A DNA stretch of 40,067 bases from Bdellovibrionales bacterium (lineage in GTDB: Bacteria; Bdellovibrionota; Bdellovibrionia; Bdellovibrionales; UBA1609). The first letter of the stretch is position 1, and each line of letters opens with the position of its first letter. The notes under the pieces were generated by a model. The model was not told where the DNA came from. It saw only the letters and a program-made list of their open reading frames with translations, and ran no database searches. The translations under genes and the position numbers were made by a program. Positions 25,753-32,977 of this stretch are shown here, one piece after another. The stretch lies in the NCBI GenBank assembly GCA_022450595.1, contig JAKUPT010000026.1:1-40067 (forward strand), written 5' to 3'.

Positions 25753-26343
25753 ATGAATTTAGATTGGCAAAAAATGAATGGTTTAATACCAGCGATAGTT
25801 CAACACGCAGACAGTGGTCAGGTTTTAATGCTGGGCTATATGAATGAAGAGGCTCTGCAAGTCACTCAGGACACCAAAAAGGTCACATTTTTTAGTCGAA
25901 GCAAAAACAAACTGTGGACTAAAGGTGAAACTTCAAAAAACTATTTAAACTTAATATCGGTCTCTCAAGACTGTGACAATGATGCTCTTCTCATTGAAGC
26001 CCTTCCCGAGGGGCCTACATGTCATACTGGAGAGTTCACTTGTTTTGGCCCCAAAAAACAATTTGGTTTTTTGCAACAATTAGATCAAATCATAGAATCC
26101 CGAAAACAATCAGAAGAAGACAGCTCATACACAAAAAGCCTATTTAATAAAGGCTTGGGTAAAATATCACAAAAAGTAGGGGAAGAGGCCGTAGAGACCG
26201 TTGTAGCAAGCTTAAATGAACCCAAAGACCGTGTGGTAAATGAGTCTGCGGATTTAATATTTCACTTAATGGTTTTACTGCGAGCTCAAAACTTAAAACT
26301 TGATGATGTGGTTGAGTGTTTAAAGCAAAGGCACAATAAATAA
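25753..26343 (+). CDS. hisI: Bifunctional phosphoribosyl-AMP cyclohydrolase / phosphoribosyl-ATP pyrophosphatase
   Basis: This 196-residue HisIE fusion does the second and third steps of the pathway. The N-terminal HisI part (about 1-105) has M-L-G-Y-M-N-E-E-A, F-F-S-R-S-K-x-x-L-W-T-K-G-E-T-S, metal-binding Q-D-C-D-N-D, and P-T-C-H-T-G...T-C-F. The C-terminal HisE part has L-F-N-K-G-L-G-K-I-S-Q-K-V-G-E-E-A-V-E-T and E-S-A-D-L-I-F-H-L-M-V-L-L. It closes the operon, and all ten catalytic activities of the pathway are now accounted for in this window. No strong terminator is visible in the next 100 bases. Confidence 0.96.
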   Translation: MNLDWQKMNGLIPAIVQHADSGQVLMLGYMNEEALQVTQDTKKVTFFSRSKNKLWTKGETSKNYLNLISVSQDCDNDALLIEALPEGPTCHTGEFTCFGPKKQFGFLQQLDQIIESRKQSEEDSSYTKSLFNKGLGKISQKVGEEAVETVVASLNEPKDRVVNESADLIFHLMVLLRAQNLKLDDVVECLKQRHNK

Positions 26344-26466
26344 TTATATATTCTTTTAAGTAGTTGAAACTATTAATTATTATTAATCTTAAAAATAAAT
26401 TAAAAATCTACTATACAAATAAAGCTATTATAGTTATTTCTCAAATTATTTTTGAGGAGGATGAAA

Positions 26467-26874
26467 ATGATTAAATTAGTTGTTGTATTACTGGCTTTAG
26501 GTTTTATTTCTTGTTCGCATCACAAAGATGTTCGGCCATCTGTGGATGGGACTCATAGGGTTGAAATTATGGCTGAGTCCAAAGAGCAGGGTGCAAGAGA
26601 TGCTATTGATCAAGCTAATTATTTCTGTGAAAAGCGCAACAAATCAGCTGCAATCGTAAATGAAGAGGCTAATTACGAGGGCGTGATGGATGAGTCTGTT
26701 TACAATGGTGGATATTAATTTTTTTTATTGTTTAGTTTTTTAGGTTGATCTACACATGTGTTTGGTGGCCGTAAAGAGTCAATCATTGGAGGCGTGGTAG
26801 GTCTTGGTGGAGTTGTTGCCGATGAGGTGATCGGTAAGGGATATAGAATCAAAATGATGTTTAAGTGCATTTAA
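26467..26874 (+). pseudogene. Small lipoprotein gene, apparently disrupted in the middle
   Basis: From ATG 26467 (GAGGAGG six bases upstream) an 82-residue frame encodes a signal with lipobox Gly-Phe-Ile-Ser-Cys and a mature part. The mature part reads A-R-D-A-I-D-Q-A-N-Y-F-C-E-K-R...E-G-V-M-D-E-S-V-Y-N-G-G-Y and stops at 26716. In the same frame, from about 26758 to the TAA at 26872, the DNA encodes V-F-G-G-R-K-E-S-I-I-G-G-V-V-G-L-G-G, then G-K-G-Y-R-I-K-M-M-F-K-C-I. This looks like the glycine-rich end of an outer-membrane lipoprotein. The about 40 bases between are T-rich with TAA and TGA. I read this as one gene broken by a small insertion or replacement. The alternatives are a short intact lipoprotein (26467-26718) plus noise. 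Confidence 0.55.
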
Positions 26875-26938
26875 CTTAAAAAAATTTTATTATTTTGTTT
26901 ATCCAATAGATTTATATCTACTGAAATTTATACATTTG

Positions 26939-26964
26939 ACCCAATTACTGGATCGTGGTTGGGT
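26939..26964. promoter_or_regulatory. 6-bp inverted repeat upstream of the symporter gene
   Basis: ACCCAA (26939-26944) and TTGGGT (26959-26964) flank 14 bases, 52 bases before the symporter ATG. A TATACT at 26975-26980 could be the -10 of its promoter. This is a weak candidate operator. Confidence 0.25.
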
Positions 26965-27015
26965 GAAATGCAAGTATACTCTCACAAATTTCTAACAACT
27001 TAATAAGGATTCTCT

Positions 27016-28380
27016 ATGTCAAAATTGAAGAAGCTGTCTCTGACAAGTTGGATACTATTGTCTCTTGTCGCTGGTGTTGTTTTTGGAATAGCTATAAATC
27101 TGATATTAGCTTCTGGTGTGGATGCTTCATTTAAATCAATGATTGATGCTTACCTTATTAACGGTGTTTTTGAACTCTTTGGCCAAGTCTTTATTAAGTC
27201 CATTAAAATGTTAGTTGTGCCTCTTGTATTAGTGTCACTGATTTGTGGTGTCACAGGTATTGGGGATATGAGTAAACTTGGTCGTGTGGGTGGTAAGGCG
27301 CTTTTCTTTTATCTTTCTACCACAGCGGTCGCAATCACATTTGCTCTATTGATTGCACAAATCATTGATCCAGGTGAGGGCATCACCATTCCTACAAACA
27401 CAGACAACTTCTCAGCCGGTGAACCACCAGGACTTATGCAGGTGCTCCTTAATATCATTCCATCGAATCCGTTTGAGTCTATGATGAAAGGGGAGATGCT
27501 GCAGGTGATTTTCTTTGCATTGCTTGTGGGTATTTCTATTGCCTCTTTAGGAAAAAGAGCCCTGACTCTTTTAAAGTTTTTTGATGAGTTGAATGAAGTG
27601 GTTATGAAGATGGTGACCATTGTAATGCTCGTAGCACCCATTGGTGTGTTTTGCCTTGTTGCCAATGTGACTGCAAAACTTGGCTTTGATATTTTAATTA
27701 ATTTATTTATTTATATTCTAACTGTTTTGTTAGTTTTGCTGGTGCACTTTTTTGTAACTTACGGTGGGATATTTACCTTGTTTACAAGGTTAAACTTTTT
27801 TAAGTTTATTAAAAAAATGTACTCAGCCATGCTTGTGGCCTTTTCCACCTCAAGCAGTAACGCCACCATTCCGGTAACAATGTCGGCCCTGACAAATAAA
27901 ATGGGGGCCTCAAAAGGGGTGTCGTCATTCACAGTGCCTTTTGGTGCGACCATCAACATGGATGGTACGGCGATTATGCAAGGTGTGGCCGTGGTGTTTA
28001 TTTCACAGATCTATGGAATTGACATCTCTTTAACCGGTTACCTAATGGTGATTTTGACGGCCACTTTAGCTAGCATTGGAACGGCAGGTGTCCCTGGCGT
28101 GGGTATGATCACCCTTTCTATGGTATTGGTTCAAGCAGGGCTCCCGGTAGAGGCCATTTCTATTATTTTTGGTATTGATAGAATCTTGGACATGTCTCGA
28201 ACTGTGGTGAATGTGTGTGGTGATGCTACGGCCACCATGGTGATTGCAAAGTCTGAGGGTGAGCTCAATGAGGATATCTTTAATGATCCAAATGCGGATG
28301 TGGATTTAGACCCAGACAGCGTGTGGGAAGATATTGAAGAGAAAGTTCATGAAACCCATGAGTTTTATGAAAAGAAGTAA
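27016..28380 (+). CDS. Dicarboxylate/amino acid:cation symporter (DAACS family)
   Basis: The product has 454 residues with about eight membrane helices and the re-entrant hairpins of the GltP/DctA/GltT fold. Family marks are the serine-rich hairpin S-T-S-S-S-N-A-T-I-P-V, the N-M-D-G-T-A motif in helix 7 (cation and substrate site), G-T-A-G-V-P-G-V-G in hairpin 2, and D-R-I-L-D-M-S-R-T-V-V-N-V-C-G-D in helix 8 with the substrate-binding Asp/Arg/Asn region. It imports glutamate, aspartate or C4-dicarboxylates with protons or sodium, and the exact substrate cannot be read. The ATG follows AAGGA. The acidic C-terminal tail (N-A-D-V-D-L-D-P-D) is cytoplasmic. Confidence 0.94.
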   Translation: MSKLKKLSLTSWILLSLVAGVVFGIAINLILASGVDASFKSMIDAYLINGVFELFGQVFIKSIKMLVVPLVLVSLICGVTGIGDMSKLGRVGGKALFFYLSTTAVAITFALLIAQIIDPGEGITIPTNTDNFSAGEPPGLMQVLLNIIPSNPFESMMKGEMLQVIFFALLVGISIASLGKRALTLLKFFDELNEVVMKMVTIVMLVAPIGVFCLVANVTAKLGFDILINLFIYILTVLLVLLVHFFVTYGGIFTLFTRLNFFKFIKKMYSAMLVAFSTSSSNATIPVTMSALTNKMGASKGVSSFTVPFGATINMDGTAIMQGVAVVFISQIYGIDISLTGYLMVILTATLASIGTAGVPGVGMITLSMVLVQAGLPVEAISIIFGIDRILDMSRTVVNVCGDATATMVIAKSEGELNEDIFNDPNADVDLDPDSVWEDIEEKVHETHEFYEKK

Positions 28381-28396
28381 AAAAGCCCATAAAATA

Positions 28397-28411
28397 TGAC
28401 AAAATTTGTCA
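28397..28411. promoter_or_regulatory. Palindrome TGACAAA-A-TTTGTCA upstream of a lipoprotein gene
   Basis: This is a perfect 7-bp inverted repeat with a one-base centre, between the symporter stop and the lipoprotein start (28478). There is no room for a hairpin loop, so a protein-binding site is more likely than a terminator. Confidence 0.35.
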
Positions 28412-28477
28412 CTGCAAGCTGCCAAGCAGTCCGTATTTATAGGTAGCAGTGGCTATAAAATTGCAAAGAAAATACTT

Positions 28478-29698
28478 ATGAAGTTTTATATTTGGCCGTT
28501 TTTTATTTTATTAGTTGCTTGCAGTTCAGACAAAGGGACTCCTAAGGTTCCTTCCTCTCAAATTCCTGCAGATGAAGCACTTGTGACAGAGGCCGATTAC
28601 CAGCCTATAGAAGACGGCTTGGACATTATAGCCCCTGAAAAAAATGAGCCTAAAATGGATCAGTTTCAACTGATTGCTGAGAAGCATATATACAACTTTC
28701 CTGTATATAGCTATGGGGATCCTAAAAATTATGAAAAATTCTTGATTGAAAGTTTTCGTAAAGCAAAAGATGACCTAGATAACCTTTATACAATGAATGA
28801 TGAGGCCATAGATTCGCAAATTATGGTTCGTAGTTTTGAAGAGTTAATGACACTTAGAACTTACATATCAACACGTTATTTAACAGAACTCAAAAAGCTT
28901 TCCTCAGCTTTTATTGAGAAATTTTATATTTATAAACGACTCTACGCCTCGTACCTTCTAAATGTGAAAGTCTTTGATCCAGAGCTATTGTCTATATGCT
29001 CTAAAAAAAGAGATGACATGCTAGTTACTGAGGGCTTTGAGGGCGTTGAGGACGAGGTTGAGTTAGAGTTAGACGCTCTAGACTCTGTCAATAAGCGTAG
29101 CTTAAATGAATTTTGGGGTGATACTGTTTTTATAGACAGTTCAGGTTATAAAACCATCACAATTTCTGAAGCTTTATTAATCACTAAAAAATTAGAACAC
29201 TTAAGAGAAACAATTTATGAGTACACTCAGTGTAAAGATAATATTCTGGCCGCTCAAAAGCTCTATCAGTATTTATTAACTTCTAATCTATCTGTGTTTA
29301 AAACTAAGCATTTATCTAGAGATCCAGAAAAGGCTGAAGATCAGGCCAGTTTAATTTCCGAGTATGTAGACAATTTGTTAACTCTTGTAAGTGACAAAGA
29401 CTATACGCAAGATTACCACCTGAAGCTTGCTAAGCAATACTCTTTGATCTTTGAAGCGAATATGCATATTTATGGTCCATGGGTTGAAAAACATATGATC
29501 GAGGAAAACTTAAAACCAAAAATCTATATTCCTATGGCGGAAAAGTTTTTAGAAAGCTCTAAAAAAAGTGAAAAAGATTTTTATAAAGGCATTCGCTGTA
29601 ACATGGCCCATTACAATCATTTTGTGATCGAGCATAATGATGGTGTGAGAAAAACACCACCATTAATGATTCCTTTAAGTGTTGATAACTGTCACTAA
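28478..29698 (+). CDS. Putative lipoprotein of unknown function
   Basis: The product has 406 residues from ATG 28478. The signal (M-K-F-Y-I-W-P-F-F-I-L-L-V-A-C) ends in the lipobox Leu-Val-Ala-Cys. A longer frame from 28406 would bury this signal behind 24 residues, so I reject that start. The mature protein is acidic and mainly helical, with long Glu/Lys/Leu/Tyr-rich helices. It has a few Cys and no enzyme motif that I recognise. Its last four bases overlap the end of orn, which runs the other way. It is likely anchored in the outer or inner membrane facing the periplasm. Confidence 0.8.
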   Translation: MKFYIWPFFILLVACSSDKGTPKVPSSQIPADEALVTEADYQPIEDGLDIIAPEKNEPKMDQFQLIAEKHIYNFPVYSYGDPKNYEKFLIESFRKAKDDLDNLYTMNDEAIDSQIMVRSFEELMTLRTYISTRYLTELKKLSSAFIEKFYIYKRLYASYLLNVKVFDPELLSICSKKRDDMLVTEGFEGVEDEVELELDALDSVNKRSLNEFWGDTVFIDSSGYKTITISEALLITKKLEHLRETIYEYTQCKDNILAAQKLYQYLLTSNLSVFKTKHLSRDPEKAEDQASLISEYVDNLLTLVSDKDYTQDYHLKLAKQYSLIFEANMHIYGPWVEKHMIEENLKPKIYIPMAEKFLESSKKSEKDFYKGIRCNMAHYNHFVIEHNDGVRKTPPLMIPLSVDNCH

Positions 29699-30207
29699 GC
29701 TTTAATCATTTCTAAATAAAACTTGAGCTCATCAATACTCTCTTGAATGTCATCTTCTGCTCGGTGGGATTCTTTTTTTTCATACTCTTTTTGGTATTTT
29801 TCTTTAAAGATTAATTTCCAGGCAGTCACATCAAGCATTCTGTAGTGAAGCAGTTTGTAAAACTCGGGCATATGGGCTTCAATAAAACGTCTGTCTTGCC
29901 AAATGGAGTTCCCGGCTAAAACCACAGGGTCATCACCTAAGTGTTTTTTTACAAAATCACAAAGCTCCTTTTCTGCGAGCTTAGGCTCTTTTCCAAGGGG
30001 CACTTGTTTAACCAGCCCTGTTTTTGTGTGTTGGTTGGTGTTCCATTCATCCATGTTGTCGAGGTACTTTTGATCTTGCTTTAAAATAGCATGATAAGAG
30101 TCAATGGCGTTAAAATCCATATCAGTGATAGTGGCAGCCACTTCAATAATTACTTCTTTTTTAACATCAAGACCTGTCATTTCTAAATCCAACCACACCA
30201 ACTTCAT
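29695..30207 (-). CDS. orn: Oligoribonuclease
   Basis: Orn degrades RNA di- to pentanucleotides, including pGpG from cyclic-di-GMP breakdown, in the cytoplasm. The 170-residue product is slightly shorter than E. coli Orn (181). All DEDDh catalytic residues are visible: Asp7 and Glu9 in W-L-D-L-E-M-T-G-L, Asp105 in S-I-W-Q-D-R-R-F, and His148 and Asp153 in H-R-A-E-D-D-I-Q-E-S. AAAGGAG precedes the ATG. It lies 12 bases downstream of the Smr-domain gene on the same strand, so the two are probably co-transcribed. Confidence 0.95.
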   Translation of the reverse strand: MKLVWLDLEMTGLDVKKEVIIEVAATITDMDFNAIDSYHAILKQDQKYLDNMDEWNTNQHTKTGLVKQVPLGKEPKLAEKELCDFVKKHLGDDPVVLAGNSIWQDRRFIEAHMPEFYKLLHYRMLDVTAWKLIFKEKYQKEYEKKESHRAEDDIQESIDELKFYLEMIKA

Positions 30208-30219
30208 TTAAAATCTCCT

Positions 30220-30486
30220 TTAATCATTAAATACAACTAAGATGCCTTTGTTCACTTTACCCACTCCCATTTCATCATGTTTCCAGGGGTAGTGGGCCTT
30301 TTTAAGATACTGAATCACGGCTTTTTGGACTTTACCAGAGCCCTTGCCAGTCATTATATAAAGTCTCCCATGGGTGCCACTGCTGTGCTTATGTAAAAAA
30401 TCATCAACCTTAATGATGGCCTCATCTACGGTGCAACCGTGCAGGTCGATCATTGGTTTTTTTGCTGTTTGTTTGGCTTTTCCCAT
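30220..30486 (-). CDS. Stand-alone Smr-domain protein
   Basis: The product has 88 residues and is nearly all Smr domain (the C-terminal domain of MutS2). It has I-D-L-H-G-C-T-V-D-E-A at about 13-23, R-L-Y-I-M-T-G-K-G-S-G-K, and a C-terminal K-G-I-L-V-V-F strand. Smr domains are nicking or RNA-cleaving nucleases; stand-alone forms include SmrA/SmrB-like proteins that act on collided ribosomes. The usual H-G-x-G in the second motif is T-G-K-G here. A short basic N-terminus precedes the domain. It is the first gene of a probable two-gene unit with orn. Confidence 0.88.
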   Translation of the reverse strand: MGKAKQTAKKPMIDLHGCTVDEAIIKVDDFLHKHSSGTHGRLYIMTGKGSGKVQKAVIQYLKKAHYPWKHDEMGVGKVNKGILVVFND

Positions 30487-30627
30487 CTCAATATCCTTAA
30501 AGTGTTAATTAAACGTTATAATGCCGTTGGGATCAACAAATGTGTAACATAATATTTGTAGTTTGATTTTTAATTCTTAAATAAAAACTTGCATGCTATG
30601 TTTTGGTGAATAAAGGAGAATGTATTT

Positions 30628-31836
30628 ATGCAGTGGTTAGCAGGACAGCTTTACAGTGGTGAGTTTGATCTGACAGCTTTGATGAGTTTGGTTAAAAATA
30701 TTCAGTCCAATAAAACCCAATGGGCCGACAAAAGCGGTGAGGACCGACTAGAGAGCTGTAAACAAAGCCTTGTGACGTTTAAAGAGCATAAAAGGCAGTT
30801 AGCCCAACAAGAGGCGGAGTTTTTATCTGTGCCTGTAGAGGACATTTTAGAAGACGTTGATGGCATATTCGAGTTGATCGAGTCCCACCTGCAAGAGTTT
30901 GATGACAAAAACACTTACCCAAGGGGAGTTATGCTGACTATGCTCCCTAAGACCTACGGCCTTTGCTCGTTTTTGTATATGAGTGTGCTCGGAAGCCTTT
31001 ACGGAAACTCCATGATAATAAAATTAAGAAACTCTCAAAAACTTATAGAGCTTGTTCAAAACACCGAGCTTGCCTCCAACCTCAGTGTGCTTTCAGCAGT
31101 GGAAGCCGATGCTTTTGAAATGCTGAACTCACATCCTTTTTTAGACTCCGTGGTATTTATGGGGCAAAAAAATAACTTTAACCCCCTGAGCGATAAGCAC
31201 ATATTTGCAAGCTTTGATGCCATTAACACCCATGTGGTTTTAAAAAATGCAGACGTACAAAAAGCCGCTAAAGAAATATTTAAGGCTTTTGTTAAAAACA
31301 AAGCCCTCAGTCCTTTTAAGCCCCATAGAGTGTTAGTGGCAAAAGCCCAGTTTGAAGAGTTTAAAGGGGCCTTTATGGAGCTTGTCAGTGATCTTACAAT
31401 TGATCTTCCAGCTCCTTATAAAGACAAGTTTGATCAAGACATCAGTGAGGTTAAAAAAGACACCCACAATCTTATGTATGAGGCCCCAGGGGTGTATATC
31501 ACCTCAGACTTAACTTACTGCTCGACATATCAGGAAAAAGAAGTACTTGGTGGTTTTTTAAGTATTAGTGAGTTTAAGTACAATCATGAGGCCGCCAAGT
31601 GGATTAACGTTAGCTCCAGACACCGCAGTGTGAGTGTTTGGACTGAAGAGGTTGAAAAGGCTGAAAAGTTTATGTCAAAACTTCACGCCCCTAAGGTGTT
31701 AGTTAATCAGGTTCAACCTAAAAAGCCTTTTCTGCCCTTAGCCGCAAGCGGTGACGGAGCCCATGGGGGAGTGATTGGCCAAGACATTCACCCCCAAGAC
31801 TTATTTGCTCAAAAAAGAATCATTGAATATGCTTAA
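30628..31836 (+). CDS. Divergent aldehyde-dehydrogenase-like protein without a visible catalytic Cys
   Basis: The product has 402 residues. Several blocks follow the ALDH fold in order: P-R-G-V-M-L-T-M-L-P (98-107), G-S-L-Y-G-N-S-M-I-I-K-L with Lys132 (nucleotide-site Lys), V-V-F-M-G-Q (175-180), and H-V-V-L-K-N-A-D-V-Q-K-A-A (202-214). R-V-L-V-A-K-A-Q-F-E-E-F and a closing A-P-K-V-L-V-N...A-S-G-D-G-A-H-G follow. At the place of the nucleophile (about 223-232) there is N-K-A-L-S-P-F-K-P and no Cys, and the usual E-L-G-G is missing. An inactive relative or one with a changed reaction is likely. The family call is from pattern and is moderately sure. It stands alone with an AAGGAG ribosome site and is followed by the tRNA. 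Confidence 0.72.
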   Translation: MQWLAGQLYSGEFDLTALMSLVKNIQSNKTQWADKSGEDRLESCKQSLVTFKEHKRQLAQQEAEFLSVPVEDILEDVDGIFELIESHLQEFDDKNTYPRGVMLTMLPKTYGLCSFLYMSVLGSLYGNSMIIKLRNSQKLIELVQNTELASNLSVLSAVEADAFEMLNSHPFLDSVVFMGQKNNFNPLSDKHIFASFDAINTHVVLKNADVQKAAKEIFKAFVKNKALSPFKPHRVLVAKAQFEEFKGAFMELVSDLTIDLPAPYKDKFDQDISEVKKDTHNLMYEAPGVYITSDLTYCSTYQEKEVLGGFLSISEFKYNHEAAKWINVSSRHRSVSVWTEEVEKAEKFMSKLHAPKVLVNQVQPKKPFLPLAASGDGAHGGVIGQDIHPQDLFAQKRIIEYA

Positions 31837-31870
31837 TGGTGCAGCAAGCAAAAAAAAGTAAAAGAATTAG

Positions 31871-31900
31871 TTGAAATCACAGCGATTATTCGTTTATATA
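31871..31900 (+). promoter_or_regulatory. Promoter of tRNA-Asp
   Basis: TTGAAA (31871-31876) is followed after 17-18 bases by TTATAT/TATATA (31894-31900), about 42 bases before the tRNA 5' end. The spacing and position suit a sigma-70-type promoter. Confidence 0.6.
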
Positions 31901-31941
31901 ACACTTCAACTTTTCGAGATCTTCGAAAATCTTACCACAGT

Positions 31942-32018
<77 letters not shown>

Positions 32019-32268
32019 TTTTACATTCCCTCTAATAAGCAAAATTTTAAAAAAACCAATAATCGTAACTAGTTAAAATCATTAATTTTTGAACTTCTAG
32101 AATGTTTCAGTATTTCCTGAAATTTCAGTGCATTTCAAAAAATGCCGTCACTTTGCCGTCACTCTACCGTCACTATTTGTGCGAGTGTATCAAGCGCAAA
32201 TGGCATTTTAAAGGACCTCCAGTTTAAGAAGATAGCCTGTTTAGTTGTTGAGAGCGTAGCACTCCAAA
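32019..32268. other. Attachment-site-like region downstream of tRNA-Asp
   Basis: No gene is supported between the tRNA and the toxin gene. The stretch is AT-rich. It holds a palindrome TTTCAG...CTGAAA (32105-32122) with further TTTCA copies, and then three CCGTCAC repeats (listed separately). Clustered short repeats beside a tRNA 3' end are typical of integrase arm sites. No integrase gene is in the window. Confidence 0.4.
32145..32173. repeat. Three CCGTCAC direct repeats at 11-bp spacing
   Basis: Copies lie at 32145-32151, 32156-32162 and 32167-32173, each starting 11 bases after the last, or about one helical turn. They therefore present the same face of the DNA. Candidate roles are an excisionase/integrase arm array or an iteron-like site. 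Confidence 0.6.
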
Positions 32269-32320
32269 ATCGTCAATAAGACGAATTTTTATTGATTAAT
32301 CGTCAAATTGACGATATAAA
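32269..32320 (+). promoter_or_regulatory. Promoter and operator of the toxin-antitoxin module
   Basis: A near-perfect palindrome, ATCGTCAAATTGACGAT (32299-32315), has 8-bp arms and a one-base centre. It sits between a possible -35 TTGATT (32292-32297) and -10 TATAAA (32315-32320) at 17-base spacing. A second partial copy, ATCGTCAAT, lies at 32269-32277. This fits autoregulation by the antitoxin. One caution is that a start point seven bases after TATAAA would cut into the toxin ribosome site, so the real promoter may lie further upstream. Confidence 0.5.
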
Positions 32321-32333
32321 TAAGGAGGTACTT

Positions 32334-32609
32334 TTGAAGACAACAATTTGCAAAAGCAAGCTGTATCAAAAACAAGTTTTGAGGGCTCCCACTCATATAA
32401 GGAGAAAGATTAGCTTTTGGATACTGGAAGTTTCACTTCATGGAATACAGGAGACTCGAAAAAGACCTGGGTACCATGATGAGCCTTTAAAGGGAGGCAG
32501 AAAAGGGCAAAGATCCATTCGTTTAAGCCACAGTTACAGACTGATCTATAGAGAGCTTGAGGCCGGAATACATATACATTTATTGGAGGTGAATAATCAT
32601 GACTATTAA
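32334..32609 (+). CDS. RelE/HigB-type toxin
   Basis: The product has 91 residues from TTG 32334, which follows AAGGAGG with five bases between. The longer frame from 32292 would run through the operator palindrome, so I reject it. The RelE-fold marks are a basic helix region (H-I-R-R-K-I-S-F-W), P-G-Y-H-D-E-P-L-K-G-G-R-K-G-Q-R-S-I-R-L, S-Y-R-L-I-Y-R-E and the closing H-L-L-E-V-N-N-H-D-Y with the catalytic-end His/Tyr. Such toxins cleave mRNA at the ribosome. Toxin-first order and an XRE antitoxin resemble HigBA. It overlaps the antitoxin gene by 11 bases. Confidence 0.87.
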   Translation: MKTTICKSKLYQKQVLRAPTHIRRKISFWILEVSLHGIQETRKRPGYHDEPLKGGRKGQRSIRLSHSYRLIYRELEAGIHIHLLEVNNHDY

Positions 32610-32901
32610 TGAACTAATTGAAGAATTAGAGCTAGAAAATGGTCCAATGACATTTGGTAGCGTTCTTAAGGCTTGGCGTGAAAGTGAAGAAGCTACCCAA
32701 AAAGAATATGCAAAAATGCTAAAAATCTCTCAGGGAAGTTATGCAGACCTTGAGAGTGGAAGGCGTATTCCATCACCAACTAGAGCTGCTTATGTGGCTA
32801 AAAAACTTGGGGTTGGTGAGGAGACTCTTATTCTTTTAGCATTGAGAGATTATTTAAAATCTCATGGATTTGATTATAAATTAATTTTAGAAACAGCTTA
32901 G
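32599..32901 (+). CDS. XRE-family antitoxin
   Basis: The product has 100 residues. A helix-turn-helix of the Cro/CI type lies in the middle: T-Q-K-E-Y-A-K-M-L-K-I-S-Q-G-S-Y-A-D-L-E-S-G-R-R-I-P (about 33-58). It probably neutralises the upstream RelE-type toxin and represses the module through the palindrome at 32299-32315. The overlap with the toxin frame suggests coupled translation. A strong GGAGGAGG site right after its stop points to a lost third gene, cut by the IS element. Confidence 0.88.
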   Translation: MTINELIEELELENGPMTFGSVLKAWRESEEATQKEYAKMLKISQGSYADLESGRRIPSPTRAAYVAKKLGVGEETLILLALRDYLKSHGFDYKLILETA

Positions 32902-32910
32902 GAGGAGGAT

Positions 32911-32932
32911 ATGTCAATTATTAGTCTGTACG
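32911..32932 (+). pseudogene. 5' remnant of a third gene cut by the IS element
   Basis: GGAGGAGG (32901-32908) is followed closely by ATG 32911 and seven codons (M-S-I-I-S-L-Y) before the IS end at 32933. If the DNA on the far side (34194 onward) is joined, the frame runs only about 20 further codons to a stop, so the rest of the gene seems lost or the reading frame was always short. Confidence 0.35.
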
Positions 32933-32977
32933 TGACCCCCATTTCCACTAGACACCTCCAAACAGGAGGAATCAACA

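Noticed and set aside
27309-27665. Minus-strand frame of 118 residues inside the symporter gene
   Set aside because: It lies fully within a conserved transporter on the other strand and has no family features.
32292-32333. Longer start of the toxin gene at TTG 32292
   Set aside because: It would run through the operator palindrome and ribosome site; TTG 32334 with AAGGAGG is better placed.
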